64,000 nt of DNA from Endotrypanum monterogeii (GCA_000333855.2 CM007317.1:1239071-1303070); one strand, 5' to 3'; shown: positions 1-12,662, counted from the stretch's first letter. Notes: generated by a model not told the origin, from the letters alone. Numbers and translations: made by a program.

Positions 1-1872
1 CGCGGGGTTAGCGCATACACTGTCGTCTGACAAGCCAGAACGTTTGGTCTATTTCAGGTGTCTCATATCGCACCGAAGGTCACGAAACGACAGCTGCGAT
101 CGCTGACACGATCTTCGACATCGCTAGGCACACTCTCGACTGCTTGCACAGTGATCCTCTTTTCGAGGCTCGAAGCGGGTGGGAGTGAGTGGGGCAATCG
201 AGCGCCCTGCGCCTGTCCTCTCTGAGGTGCGCTGCTGAAATCCAGGGCGCAACCGTGACTCTGTGCAAGCGCTCTGTGATCGTCTGTGAGAGGGAAGTTG
301 CTTGTTGCAGGTACCACTCGTGACACTTGCAGCGACCCTGTCGGCCACGGAAATGTTCTGCAGAACCTTCATCTATACGTGGCAACGCCAATCAGCAGCG
401 GCCCACTTCCAATTTCCGTGGGGTCCGCAATGGTGTGTCTCATAAGTGGGGCACTGGACACTTCACCTCGTCTTTCGGATGAGGTGAGGAGCCACTGAAG
501 CCGTGAGCGGTATTTCCCACCGGGAGCCTCAAATTGAAGAAGTGTGTTCTGCCGCAGCTACCTGGGTGAGTACGAGAAGACTGCCGGTGTCTCGCAACGT
601 CGGAGATTTCCCAAGACCGATTGCTTTCATTATTCATTTCACTCATCACCCCCCCCCTTTTTTTTTTTTGACACGTTGCGCCACGTACCGCATCCACTGG
701 AGAAGGCACGCAGTGACCAAGAAACTCGCGCTCCACAGCAGCAAAGTGGAGAGGATTACCTTGGCGCACATTCTGACTAGCCGGAAACTCCACGTGGGAT
801 TCAGCAACAAATATGGAGGCAGTGTCACCTAGATGCAAATCTATTTTCTCATCCATATCCGTTGCTCCTCTGAAGTAAACACTCCAGTCACACACAGGGA
901 GGGGGTCCAGAGGATGACTGCTCTCGACGAAGAAGAGGGTGCACAAAACGCTCATGACAAACTCAAAGACTCAATGTTCACTACTCCCAATCGATGAGGA
1001 TGCGATGCAGGGGGGCCGTGCTCCATATTGTGTGTGGATTTGGTGTGCGTGTGGAGCATATGGAGAGGCCGGCAGTGCTGACGAAATTCAGGACCTATAA
1101 TCTGAGGGCTATGGTGAGGAGGTCCTGCCAGAGATTTTCCAGCTCGATCCATGGTATCGATTGCGGCGATGAGAGCCCAAGCGATGCTCACATCACGGTA
1201 TCCGGTCTATGTCGTCTGTCTGATGGCGTCAAGCTGCAAATGTGTTGGAGCGAGGTCGCGTGGATCACCGTTCTGGCGTAGAAACGATATGGAACTTGAT
1301 GTCATCTCGTCCTCCTGCGGCCACGATGCTGACACCACCGGTGACCTTCGCTGAGTCAACGAAAAGGTCGATGGGAGAGGGTAACTAAACACGAGGGGCA
1401 TTATTATTCTTATTATTATTTATTATTTTATTATTAATATTATAGGGACGTTTATTCACATCAACGAATAGCAGTGCGACTAACTCACAGTTGCATGTGT
1501 CACGCAGTCTGCTTTGTTCCACCTTTGCATTGGGGATCGCTCACCGGCAAGATGGATGATGATACGACTGCCACAAATAATATCGGTCACGCGGTGGCTG
1601 CAGGGATTTTCGCTTCTCGACACGCTCACTTGCATTTTGTCGACAACAACAACGGTTTGATGCGCGCTTCTCGTATCAGGAAGACATGACTTCGGTTGGG
1701 AGCAGTTCGCCGAAAAAAGAAAAATGTACCTGAGATCAAGCGAAGAGGGAATACTTCCTCATATATATATATATATAGTATATATATATATATAATATAT
1801 AAGTACTATAACGTACGTACTAGTCTGTCGTAGTACCGTACGTAGTAACGTATAACGGTTACGAAGGTAACG

Positions 1873-1900
1873 NNNNNNNNNNNNNNNNNNNNNNNNNNNN
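1873..1900. other. Assembly gap (28 N)
   Basis: There are 28 consecutive N between two TA-rich tracts. The flanks at 1808-1872 and 1901-1925 consist largely of TACG-ordered runs such as acgtacgtac, which look like sequencing noise rather than biology. The true distance across the gap is unknown. Confidence 0.95.
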
Positions 1901-1922
1901 AGAGAGAGAGACGTACGTACTC

Positions 1923-1925
<3 letters not shown>

Positions 1926-1974
<49 letters not shown>
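1926..1974. repeat. (TA)n microsatellite
   Basis: This is an uninterrupted alternating AT tract of about 49 bp, the longest in the window. It sits just downstream of the N gap, so its length may be unreliable. Confidence 0.9.
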
Positions 1975-1976
<2 letters not shown>

Positions 1977-3285
1977 CCGGCCTATGCTGTGCTTGACAGT
2001 CTAGTATCGAGAAGCTTAAGGTACCAAGGGGCGACCTATTCGAGCGATTGGAGCGTTGTTACCCCCGCGTGTATGTGTGTGTGATGGGGATGGCGCACCG
2101 TAACGGCACCCAAACCCAAATTTTCGTACCAATGCTGTGTGTTTGTATGTGCTCTGTGAGCGGAAGGATCGAACGCACGTCATTACATGTCTTTTTTTTC
2201 GTCTAAGTGCGACTGACGCTCAACTCTTTAGTTCTGACAGGTGAGTGGTGCTCGGTGTATAGCCGACGGGATGTCCAACGGTGAGAATCCATGCGACTAT
2301 CTTTGCTGATCTCCTTGAGCAGCATCACCATGCGTGCTCTCAGTGTCGACTGGAGCAAGCATTATTGTCGCCTTGATGCTTTTAGCTGCTCCTCTCGCGA
2401 GTTGCTCGTCACACTCGTTTTCCGTCGCTCTTGTTTCTTCCCCTCCTTCATGCGCTGCGCTCACTTGTCTGCTGCTGCTGCTGTTGCTGTTTCTAACGAG
2501 TCTGGCGTTGGCGCAGCGTGAGATGCTGTAGTCGACCTCACCGCTGACGTGAACGAGGAAGAAATGGCTCCCCATCCCTCCCTTCCCCTAAAAAAGAGCA
2601 ACAACAAAAAGTATAGTGTAATCAACTCATTTATCGACGGACCCTCCTCTCCTCATGGCCTCACCCCCTATCGACATCTAGTAGTGTCGTTTAAACGAGT
2701 GGTAACAACAGAAAAATGAAAGGTGTCTAACCTGGCAGACATTTTGTTCTAGAGGCAAAGGACCTCGTCCCTACAGAGGTATCTGACCCTTTTACGTCTT
2801 CTGCTCCACCGTCCTCTCCTCTCCGCTCCTCTCTTTATCACATGCCCTACTCCATGTTCTGGGGCGCCTTCCCCCCCCTCCACTTCAAACTATCTTTCTC
2901 CTGCGTTTACCATGGTCCGCAAGTCATTGACGTTGAACAGGCTCATCCTCTCACCCCCCCCCACAATCTTCCGCCGCAGTCATCATCTTCATCGCAGGGA
3001 ATTTTAACTTTTCTTAGTTTTCACCGCTTTCCGTTTTGTTGCTTGACCCGTGGCGTGTTTCCATCCTGTCGATTGTTCTTTGCGCATCTACACACGGATA
3101 ACACACACACACACACACACAAACACACATTCTTGCTCTTAGCAAGCGACACTTCACGCTTGCTACCTTTTTTTTTGTTTGGGACACATTTTTAGCTGTG
3201 CAGTACCTTTGCTATTTGCAAGTGGTCTCCCTGCATCCTTTTTGTGTACAGATTGCATTCTGGGCTCAATTCGCTTCCTTGGCTC

Positions 3286-3358
3286 CCTCTTCGGCGAACT
3301 CTCTTTTTTTCTGGCTTCGGCAGATATATTCATTTTCTCTCTGTGTGTGTGTGTGTAG
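3286..3358 (+). promoter_or_regulatory. Candidate trans-splice region for the 3434 gene
   Basis: A T-rich tract at 3300-3311 is followed by CAG at 3321-3323. A second pyrimidine/GT tract at 3328-3356 is followed by AG at 3357-3358. Either acceptor would give a short 5' UTR before the ATG at 3434. The exact site cannot be decided from the sequence. Confidence 0.4.
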
Positions 3359-3433
3359 CTGAGGTGGAGGGTGCTGACATAAGACACAGTCGTGACATCG
3401 GCAAACGGCTGTCCTTCTGCAAACGGTCCAGCT

Positions 3434-6400
3434 ATGGCTGCCAGTGCGCCAATGGCGGTTCAGGAAAGGCGAGAACTAACTAATCCCCCCCCGCAAGGTC
3501 TGCTGTCCGCGCAAGGCCAGCATGAGCCTGTGCAATTGTCTGGAATTACTGCAGAGCACACATCATCCAGGGAATCGTATCCATCAGACTTCCCCAACTA
3601 TGACGCCAGCGCGCGAAAGGCGACGTATGCGAAGCGTCTGCACCATGGCGAGAAGCACACGAATCCACCATCGAGTGGTGTTCAGTCTGCTGAAATGCCG
3701 CTGCGCGGGGCGGCTGATCCGCAACGGGTGAACCGCAACCTCCCCGATGAGAACCCAATGTATGCTCACTGGATGGGAGATCGATCTCAGTACACCTTCA
3801 ACATTGATCGTGGCACTTTTGCAAACCACGAATACCGTAAAGGCTCCTTCCACGACAGGGCATTATCGGGTCGCATGCCAGGATCGATGATGATGGGTCG
3901 CGCGGGCTCCATGTTCGGTATGGGAGCCCCGCCGATGTCTATATATGGGATGGGCAGCTTGTACGGGGGAGGGTTTTCGCGCCCGGTCTCAGTGCTTGGG
4001 AGTATGTACGGTAGTCAGTATGGGATGGGCTCCATGTACGGGATGGGTGGCCCAATAAACGTTATGGGATCTTTCTACAGCATGGGGATGCCCAGGGGCT
4101 CTATGATGTATCCGATGGGCTTGGCAGGTGGTTCAACTCGCTCAATGTACTCCATGAACGCCGACAGCCAATTCGTTCCTAACGGGTTCGGCAGCGCGTA
4201 TGGGGGAGAAGCGTCTCAGAGCAATCCGGGCAGCATAAAGCAGTACGACGGCAGCAACTACGGCATGTCCGGCATCGGTAACAGCTATGAACCGCAGGTC
4301 GGCTACGGTCCCACTGGTGTGAATGACAAAGGTGAGGCCGTTCAATTAAACGCTGTGTCCCATGAGAATGCCTCGACAGGCGGCCCTGTCGGAGAACAGG
4401 CAAGTCGGTCGAAAGAAGTCGACCCTGCTCCCAAGTCACTGCAGGTGTCCCCTGGGATGAAGTCGAGCAGCGGTACGCATGCCTCAACAGCCGAAGCGAC
4501 CAGTGCTGCGCCTGGAAAGAGCAGCGATCGCAAAAACGACGTGGCGGGCTTGCTGGTTGTTTCCGCTGGCACGAGCCAGGAGGTCCCAGTCGTGTTGCCG
4601 GGCAACCCGCCAGACGGAATGTCTGCGGAGGAGGTTCTCCGCACTGGCCCCGAAGCGCAAGCCACGGCCCTCAGAGTGAAGCGCCACAAATACTGTCGTG
4701 ATTTATACAACAGCGTCAACGGTGGCCACAACGTCGCGTTGCTGATCGCGACTGACGGTACCCCAGAATCTCGCTCCATGGCAGCGGTGGTAGCGACAGA
4801 AGTGCTCGCAGAGGCGCTTTCGGAAGCGGCAGAGGCGGCTGCGCGTAACGGCGAGCTTGGGTACTACGACGCTCAGGTCTCCGCGTGTGCGCTGCCCAGT
4901 GCTACAAAGTTGATCGACTGTGTCAGCAGCAACGATGTCAAGGAAGTCGACGTTGGTTCGCACCCAGTCTTCGGTCCCGCTTTGCTGAACGTTGGCGCCG
5001 TAACAGTGCGCAACACAGTATCTGACATGTCCCAGGCTGGCACGGCCATCGTTGCGGCGTGCGCGAAGACTGATGCCCACGTTGTTGTCGTTGAGGCTAT
5101 TGTTAAACAGGTGCGACCGGCGCAGAGAGGCGACAGTCAGACAGATGTGCTGTTGTCTTCAATTTTATTTCTTATCAGCAACGTTACAAAGGAGCAAGAG
5201 GCTTTTTTCGACTGCTTGCGCAACGAGGCGTACGTCCCACCCGCCCTCGTCAAAGGTTGCATTGGCGGCGCATGCCGTACCGTGGCTGTGCTTTGCCTGC
5301 CTCACTGTACAGATCCGTCCAATGCCCAGGAAGCGCTGGCCTCGCTTCACCGCATCCGCAACACCGCTAACTCGATGCCTCGTAGTGGAAATCTCGCTCG
5401 GTTCATCAGCTTTGCCGCTGGTGAAAACGAAAAGTTGCGCCAGAGGCCAGGGATGGACGCCGCCGTGCTGGAAAAGGTGGATGCGATGCTCTTGGACGGT
5501 CACAATATGCTGGCGGATCCTCGTAACACCCTGCCCGTAGCGTATCCACGAAGTCTGCAGCGCCCTCCTAATTCCATGAATACCCCGCAGCTCTCGTCGC
5601 GCGACCTCAACGCCCACGCCGCAGAGAAAGCGCGCGACGCGTCGAACCCAGTTCGTGTGGCTGTCATTGCAACTCCGCAAGCCAGCAACGATGTTCCACC
5701 GACGTTCAGCATTGGACCCGACGGCAATTCCATCGTAGACAACACTACCGATACGCAGGCGTCTGCGCTAGAGGTGGTAGTGCGCACGCGGGACGATTGG
5801 CGCAACGTGACGCTGGGGCAGGTGAGTGAGGTTCAAACACTGTTTGAGAACGGCAACAACACTGCCATAATTGGCGCTACCTCGCCGAGCGAGTTGAGCA
5901 CATTGAGCAAGCATCCGCTGTGGCTGTCGTACAAGCGCATGGTTTCGTCCCTTCTGAGCGTGGCGACACAGAAATACAAGTCGGCCGAGGTGAGTCTCAG
6001 TGTTACTCTTCTCGGTGGCAACGAGGTACTGGCGGACTTATTGGTAGACATGGAGTCGGAAATACCGACGGTGCAGGCCCCGCGGAAGTTATCTGTAGCG
6101 TACTCTCCACTATTCGGTCCTACAGTGTACAAGGCAACCATAATCAAGCAGCCCACTCCTCTGCAGCTTGAGTCGACGATCAATGCTGCTCTGTACCACG
6201 TGCCGACGATAGCGCAGCAGCACCCTGGCAAAAAAATAGTGATTGTTGCCTCGGCTGTCATGAAGGGGGTGACTGCCACTGACGTCTACACAAGCTCGAT
6301 GCTCGCAGCAAGTGCCATGGACCCGACGTTTTTTATTGATGTCCTAGACAAGAAGCTGGATGTGCCGCATGAGCTCTTTGAATATGCATTCGGTGGTCCC

Positions 6401-7072
6401 TGCTGCACCTTGTTTCTTGCTCACGTTATCCAAGGAGACGCAAACGTAGGGAAACTGGTGGAGTTGATGAATCGACTCAACAACACACAGAACCGCAGCG
6501 TGCGAACGTGTAGCGTGAAGAAATTTATTGCGTTTGCTGAGGAGAGCCTGAGGAGAGCGGCTGACTCGGCAGCAGCAGCTGGATCGTCTGAAGAGAAGGA
6601 GACGATCTTACGCAGCAAGAGGAGCATGGAGGTGTTCTACTTGGAGTACAAAACTCTCATCGAGGATCCCGAACATAATGACCCAAAGACGTACCGCCGA
6701 AGCGGTGGGGGCACTAGCTCCTCCAGCAATGATCGAGTGCCGTCCAACAAAGCTCGTAAAAATGCTAACAAAGGCGTTGAGAAGGGCAACGAGCGCGACA
6801 AGGCTGATGCAGACGCGCGTTCTTCGGGGAGTCACCACAGCTCTGGTCACCGTAACGCCGCGAAGGACTCCGCTACGCGTTCTCACTCTCGCGGCAAGGT
6901 TGATGCAGACGCGCGCTCTTCGGGCAGCCACCACAGCTCTGGTCGCCGTAACGCCGCGAAGGACTCCGCTACGCGTTCTCACTCTCGCGGCAAGTCTGAT
7001 GCGAACGCACGAAATTCCCGGAGTCACCACCGACCGGGTCACCGAGGGTCTTCTGCAGGTGGAAAGGGGTAA
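3434..7072 (+). CDS. Tandem pseudo-kinesin domain protein, Gly/Met/Tyr-rich N terminus
   Basis: This is a 1212-residue protein; the frame opens upstream, but the first ATG is at 3434. Residues about 150-280 are a low-complexity region of repeated Gly-Met-Tyr-Ser units. Two domains follow with the same order of blocks as a kinesin motor. Domain A spans about 415-690: a GGHN strand before the P-loop position (430-433), VFGP (512-515), IGGACRT (610-616) and LARFISF (from 654). Domain B spans about 785-1045: GNNTAII (807-813), LFGP (893-896), FGGPCCT (986-992) and SVKKFIAF (from 1027). Neither has GxxxxGKT/S, the SSRSH switch or DLAGSE, so ATP hydrolysis is not expected. The C terminus has 32-residue Ser/His/Arg repeats. 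It heads a cluster with two similar proteins. I infer a structural microtubule- or flagellum-associated role. The kinesin relation is read by eye, and no gene name is recognised. Confidence 0.85.
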   Translation: MAASAPMAVQERRELTNPPPQGLLSAQGQHEPVQLSGITAEHTSSRESYPSDFPNYDASARKATYAKRLHHGEKHTNPPSSGVQSAEMPLRGAADPQRVNRNLPDENPMYAHWMGDRSQYTFNIDRGTFANHEYRKGSFHDRALSGRMPGSMMMGRAGSMFGMGAPPMSIYGMGSLYGGGFSRPVSVLGSMYGSQYGMGSMYGMGGPINVMGSFYSMGMPRGSMMYPMGLAGGSTRSMYSMNADSQFVPNGFGSAYGGEASQSNPGSIKQYDGSNYGMSGIGNSYEPQVGYGPTGVNDKGEAVQLNAVSHENASTGGPVGEQASRSKEVDPAPKSLQVSPGMKSSSGTHASTAEATSAAPGKSSDRKNDVAGLLVVSAGTSQEVPVVLPGNPPDGMSAEEVLRTGPEAQATALRVKRHKYCRDLYNSVNGGHNVALLIATDGTPESRSMAAVVATEVLAEALSEAAEAAARNGELGYYDAQVSACALPSATKLIDCVSSNDVKEVDVGSHPVFGPALLNVGAVTVRNTVSDMSQAGTAIVAACAKTDAHVVVVEAIVKQVRPAQRGDSQTDVLLSSILFLISNVTKEQEAFFDCLRNEAYVPPALVKGCIGGACRTVAVLCLPHCTDPSNAQEALASLHRIRNTANSMPRSGNLARFISFAAGENEKLRQRPGMDAAVLEKVDAMLLDGHNMLADPRNTLPVAYPRSLQRPPNSMNTPQLSSRDLNAHAAEKARDASNPVRVAVIATPQASNDVPPTFSIGPDGNSIVDNTTDTQASALEVVVRTRDDWRNVTLGQVSEVQTLFENGNNTAIIGATSPSELSTLSKHPLWLSYKRMVSSLLSVATQKYKSAEVSLSVTLLGGNEVLADLLVDMESEIPTVQAPRKLSVAYSPLFGPTVYKATIIKQPTPLQLESTINAALYHVPTIAQQHPGKKIVIVASAVMKGVTATDVYTSSMLAASAMDPTFFIDVLDKKLDVPHELFEYAFGGPCCTLFLAHVIQGDANVGKLVELMNRLNNTQNRSVRTCSVKKFIAFAEESLRRAADSAAAAGSSEEKETILRSKRSMEVFYLEYKTLIEDPEHNDPKTYRRSGGGTSSSSNDRVPSNKARKNANKGVEKGNERDKADADARSSGSHHSSGHRNAAKDSATRSHSRGKVDADARSSGSHHSSGRRNAAKDSATRSHSRGKSDANARNSRSHHRPGHRGSSAGGKG
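6806..7054 (+). repeat. 96-bp tandem repeat in coding sequence
   Basis: Two nearly identical 96-bp units begin at 6806 and 6902, and a diverged third begins at 6998. Each encodes 32 residues starting DADARSSGSHHSSG. The period is a multiple of three, so the frame is preserved. The unit is basic and Ser/His-rich and forms the C-terminal tail of the protein. Confidence 0.9.
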
Positions 7073-8302
7073 CTGCCCGTGTTTGTGGAGTGTGAGCACG
7101 GAGGTGTTTGTGTCGGCAGCACGCAGCGGGGCACACAACAACTGAGAGCGTCGGTAAGACGAGGAAAACCGGTTAGCACTGCGCTGTGTGATCCTTGAGT
7201 CTTCTGTCCGATCCCCTCCCTCCTTCCTTTCCCGCTCACCCTGACATATACCCAACTATTCGCTGTCGGTAACACCGTTGTGCGCACCTGTGGCGTGCAA
7301 TGACACTTTTCTACCTGTTCATTTGCTACTGTGTTTTCATTCATACAGTTTAGCGTACTGGAGGGGAGGGGGGGGGCGGCGGTGCACGACCTTCTCCGTA
7401 ACCCAACATAGTCTCGATATTTCCTCTACCGGTTGCTCTCAGGCATGCGCGTTGGTGGATATATAGACTTGTCGAGTGTAGCGCTCTGCTCTGTAACGTG
7501 AACTCCCTCCACGACACGCGGTTCGGGCAAGAGCAATCGTATCTCTCCCATTTTTTTTTTTTTTTGGGGGGGGGGGTTGGCAAAAAAAAGTATAGATTGT
7601 CGTGTACTGAATACTGATAAGGTCTTTGCCGCTCGTTTTTGAGAGATGATCGATTGTGTGTGCGAGCGTGTGTGTATGTTTCGGTCCATCTTGATTTTTT
7701 ACTACTGCACGAAGATGACACTGGTGTGTATCCGTCTGCTTTTTTTTTTTGCAGGTCCTCTATCGCTACATGTCTCCGGTCTGATAAGCTTCTGAGAATC
7801 CTTTTTTATGTTTTTTTTTCTTCTCTTCGAGTGTCATCATGACCCTACACATTCCGAATAAAGATATTATTCACTCTTCTCGTTTCTTGTGTCGTGTCTT
7901 TTCACAGATGAGCCGTTCCGCATGTGTACAGATTTTTGTTTTTCTGTTGATGTTTTTTCCTTTTTTGTGTCAAGATTTACAAGCTGATGTTCAGCTTATT
8001 ATTATTATTATTCGATGCCTTTTTTGAAGGAAACTTGGATAAGCTGCTTGCACGTTTCCTTTCACCATCTTTTCTCTCTCCACAACCATGTGCTGCGGAG
8101 GCGCTTCAGCCACAAGCGACCGACTATCTAAGTCGATCAACCTGTAGAGATTCACACACACACACACACACACATACCAAAGTAAGTGCATTCAAGAGGG
8201 ACAAAAAAATTATGTGCAATGTAGTGAATATAGCACCCGCTCCTTTCTCCGAGGACGCAGTCGCCGATCGAGCACACTATCTGTTACGCGCATGCACCAA
8301 TA

Positions 8303-8324
8303 ATATATATATATATATATATAT
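8303..8324. repeat. (TA)n microsatellite
   Basis: This alternating AT tract of about 22 bp lies in the spacer downstream of the first pseudo-kinesin gene. Confidence 0.85.
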
Positions 8325-10871
8325 GTCTGTGTTATCGTGTTGGCAGTGTATATATATTTTTTCAAAAATTAGTTTTAATTTTATGTCGCATGCGCTGTCG
8401 TCGCTTCTGATCTTGTGACTTTCCTTTCTCCGCCTTTTTTTTTCTTGTGGGTGTCTCGGTTTTCGAGCCGCCGCGACGGTGCAATAACGGGGCGGCAAGG
8501 TACATCGAGCTCATTTTTTCTGCTTACGTATTTACATCAATTGTGTGTTTGGTGCTCACAGATGAATTTACGGTGTACAGATGCCTATCTTGTCATCATT
8601 TCTGCGCCATGTGATTGCTGAGGTAGCTGTGGTTCCATTTGTTCGGATAAACGCCTCCAAAGACTTTGACTCCTATTAGCACGCTGTGTGATTCTCGGGC
8701 GTCTAGAGACGTACGCTTTCCGGGGAATGCGTGTTTCCTTGATGTGAGTAGAATTCCAAAAAAAAAATTATATATATATTTTCCCACTGTGACGGATATT
8801 ACCATCATGACATGCGTCTCGATAATTATCGCAATAGAGGACAAAAAGAGATACGACAGTTTTTTTTTGTATTTTATACGGTGGGTCTGATTTTCCTCAG
8901 CTTGCTTTTATTTTTTGCTTACCTTGGCTATTTTTTTGTTGTTCTTCTCACCTACTGCGCTGGGAGATGTCTGCCGCGTGTCGTCCTTTCTACCGCATTT
9001 GGTTTTGGCCTTTTTTTTTCCATTCATTCTATTGCGGCTCATGTGAACAGATATCTTTTTTTCTGCAAAGCCGGGTAGGCGTTGCTCCTCCTTCTGGTCG
9101 CTTTTATTGTTCTCGTATCGTTTCTCCAATCCCCCTTCTCGATTCCCTCTCGACCCCTTGTTCTCATCGGTTTTTTTTTCTTTTGCGAGATTAGTGTGCC
9201 CTTCCTTCCCGTCTTGACAGGGTGCGGGATGCGCTGATGCCTGTGCGTGTGTGCGTAGAAAGGAATGAGAAAAGAGGAATAAAAGAGAGAGCAGACGAAA
9301 GAGGTGATGTATTGTAGCATGGGCTCGCTTGAGAGCCCTCATTTTTTTTTGCCTTTCTCCACCAAACGTTCAAACACAAAGTGCAGCCTGTATGCTTTCC
9401 CCCCCTCTTTTTTTAAATCTCGCTCGATCATACTTGCGGAATGCCATCCCGGTGTATAATCAGTAACCTCAAGGCATTTCAGGAGTGGGAACTGTAATGC
9501 CCAAAATAGAGATTCACGATGACGCCCACAGATGCGGACATACGGAGGTTTGAAGACTGAGTTTTATTCCCACGAAGCAGAGATGAGCCGCACAATAACC
9601 TGCTGAGGTTTAGGTTATTTTGAAATGTTCTCTCTTTGGACACACCCACCCACCCACACACACACATACACACACACACAATCAGCACACAGGCATAAAC
9701 TCCTAAGAAGTTGTGCATCGTGGGAGAGGCACATAGAGTGATCCCGTTCTACGGGTGCATGCGATCTTTATCTTTTACAACTATTCTGTGTGTGTGTGCA
9801 TTGTCGCATTTCACTAAATGACGTTTATTTATTATCTTTCTTCACGTGTTCCCGTGCCATGATCTATTTTGTCTCATTGTGTTACGTTTTATTTGCTCAC
9901 ATTCATATGTTGACACACACGCGCTTGAAATTCCTCGAGGAGGGATTTTCGGTCCCTCTCCCCCCCAAAAAACGTCTGCGTCTATTTCCATACATATGTA
10001 TATAAATGATGTTATATATATATTCTTCAATTGCCCGTGAAAAGTGTAGAGATCAACGACTAGCGTGTGCTGTGACGCCTCTCTGCTATCTCTTTCCCTC
10101 GGGGATAGAAAAGTAAACCAGTCTCATCCGTGAAGAAATGCTGAGCTCCTTTTTTTTTTTTTTGATGAGTTCGCAAAGAACACCTCATATTTTTTTGTGA
10201 AAGGGAGGGACGCCAGGGCGCGACACGATCGGGAATCGATCGATTATTCTTTCTTGTATTCCCTTGAGGCGAAGTATATGTACCTCAATCTTTTTTTTTT
10301 TCGCGAGATTCATTCTCACGAGCAGATGGCCAGGGAGGTCTCTTCATTACCACTCTCTTCACCCCACCCCCTCGTAATGCCACTGCTATTCTCTCCAGTA
10401 GTGCGCCTAGGTCATGTGAATTTCTTCATTACTTCACCCTTGCAGGCAGGAGGGTTGGAAAAGGCGATGACAACGCACTGACTTCAGAAAACAGACATTG
10501 CCCATGACAGCAGCAATTTTTTTTTTTGGATAAGGGCCACTTGGTATGTACCAGTGCGATCTTGACGTGAGTGACACGACAGGGCAGGTGTACCTGTGTG
10601 GAATTTACGAAAGACGACGTGTGGTCGTGCTGATAAATTCACTGTAAAGCTCTTCGCATGCCCTACTTCTTTTTTGCTTACTTTGACGGTGTTGCGGAGA
10701 AAGAACACATGTGAATGCGAAACAACCGTGCTGTGGTGGAATCTTTCTTTTGATTCTTTCTTGTACGAAGCACCCCTTTTCTCCACAGTCTTTTGATTTT
10801 CTGTGGGTCGTCCTCATCTCTGTATCTTCAGTGATGCCTCCTGCTGCTTTTTTGCTTGCGTGTGAGTCTCT

Positions 10872-10909
<38 letters not shown>

Positions 10910-12650
10910 CAACACAGGCCTTCTTTTGTTTCCCTGTTCCATGAGATTCTGGTGGATGGGGTCATTAGCGTCTGTGCGTCTTTCTCGCACCAGTTTATAT
11001 CACCCCCTTTGTCGCCTGTTCCTCAGCAGGTTTATGTGTATTTTCATTTTTTTTTCCCCTCCTCTCTTCTTCGCCTCTTCCTCTTGTTTGAACTCGCTTT
11101 TTCATTCATGTCGTCTCCCCCACACTTCTCTCATGTCCTCCTCCCAGTGATGAAGGGCGAGGTGTTTACGTTTTTTTTTTTCCGGTGAGCGTGTGCGATA
11201 GGAGGAGTGAGTTGGTGACTCTAGTGTAGGTCGTTGTGTAACGGTTGATAGCTGCGCATTCCGTATCGGGTAATATTTCTGCTTTTGTGTTGTTGCGTTG
11301 CTCAGGTCGACAACATTGAGAGGGGTATGCGTGTACGCGGGGGCATGCTTAGGTCGGGGTATATTCTTCTTCCTCCAATTGTCTTTTTTTTTTTTCCAAC
11401 TCCCCCTCCCACTGTCGACAGGTGTCTTCGTTTTTTTTTTGTTTTTCCCTTCCTGTTTATTTATTTAATACGTCTGTGTGCCTTTTTATCCCCCCCCCCC
11501 AGCGCTACCGAAGATAGAGGGAAAGTTATGAGAAGGGAAAAGCATTCTCACTCATTTGCGCTACACCCTAGCCCAGTCATCACCAAACATGTTAGACATT
11601 AGAGATTTTGGGCTCACCATTGCTACGTTTCACAGACTGCTTGTTTCGATCTCGATCCTATGTCTTCATTTGTCTACGTCTTCAGCTCCGCGGGATTAAA
11701 TGGGGGAGAGGGCAGGAGTGGCTTCGCATGGTTTGAGTGTATCCTGTATACAAATAAACTTTTTTTCGCACATGATCTGAGCCGCTCTTTCTGAAACCAC
11801 CTGTCTATTCATTGCGTCATTGCACCGGGCACTGCTCACATTCATGTAGGTGTCTTCCTCTTCCGCACTCTGTGGGCGGTCTCTGCGAGCATTAAGGAAA
11901 TAAATAATGCACTGGCGGCCTGAGTGGTCACGCGCAACGCAGATGGGTTTTCCTCCGTTTCTTCTTCAACGCCCCTTCCCCCTCCCTTTCGTCCAGAGAT
12001 CTCCAAAACATCGCCTGCACCACTTACCCGTTCATACCAACTCTATTTCCAGTTCGTGTGCGTGTGTGTGTGTGTGTGTGTGAGGAGGTAGGGGGGGGAG
12101 AAGCGGGCGAGCGGTCGGGCTGCTTGTCATGGAGAGATGATTCCCTATTTCTTTATCTCCGCGCCTCTTTTATGCCACACTTTATCTGTCCACTCCTGCT
12201 GACTTCCATGCCGTTCACGTACGGCTTGCCCACGTAACGCCCTTTTCTATTGCAATTGTTTCAGAATGACACTGGATCCCTGGGAGTATAGGTTTCTTTG
12301 ACATACAAAATAAGGTCCGTCCACTCATCCGTATACCCACACTGCTGCATCATCTCCACCCTCTAGCGATTTTCTTCTCATTTTCTCTTTCCACCTCCTG
12401 AGGTCATATATACATTTATATGCAGACACGCCTGCGTAGGGAATCCTCATCGTACTTCACCCGCCACTGCTCGGGGCTTTGGGTGGTGTGAACGCTTTCC
12501 CCCCCTTCTCAACGCGGAGGCCCCTTCGGGCGACGTCAGCTAACACAGACGACGTGCTCCCCTTCACCTCCTGCAGCCCAAGTGTGCTTTCTGCGTGTAG
12601 ACGCGTGAGTGTATACGTGCCTGCCAGTCGTCGCGCACGACTGCACCGTC

Positions 12651-12662
12651 AGTTTCTTTCAG
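12651..12662 (+). promoter_or_regulatory. Candidate splice acceptor for the 12787 gene
   Basis: The run gtttctttcag ends in AG at 12661-12662 and would leave a 5' UTR of about 124 nt. A further pyrimidine tract at 12731-12760 has its next AG only two bases before the ATG, which is too close to be likely. Confidence 0.4.

Larger units (their letters stand above)
1..3433. other. Upstream spacer, no supported gene
   Basis: No convincing gene is visible. The first 1.4 kb has ordinary complexity, with overlapping minus-strand open frames at about 63-955, but these conflict with one another and one runs through a C/T homopolymer at 649-669. A (TTA)-rich stretch lies at 1402-1442, TA tracts at 1760-1800 and 1926-1974, and an N gap at 1873-1900. 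A (CA)n tract lies near 3097-3123. From about 2.2 kb the sequence is pyrimidine-rich, as expected for the 5' flank of a trans-spliced gene. The 3' end of an upstream gene could lie outside the window. Confidence 0.6.

Noticed and set aside
440..955. Minus-strand open frame of 171 codons
   Set aside because: It is opposite to all genes, runs through a C/T homopolymer and has no family-like features.
3434..7072. Active kinesin or other ATPase
   Set aside because: No GxxxxGKT/S sequence is present at the P-loop position in either domain copy.
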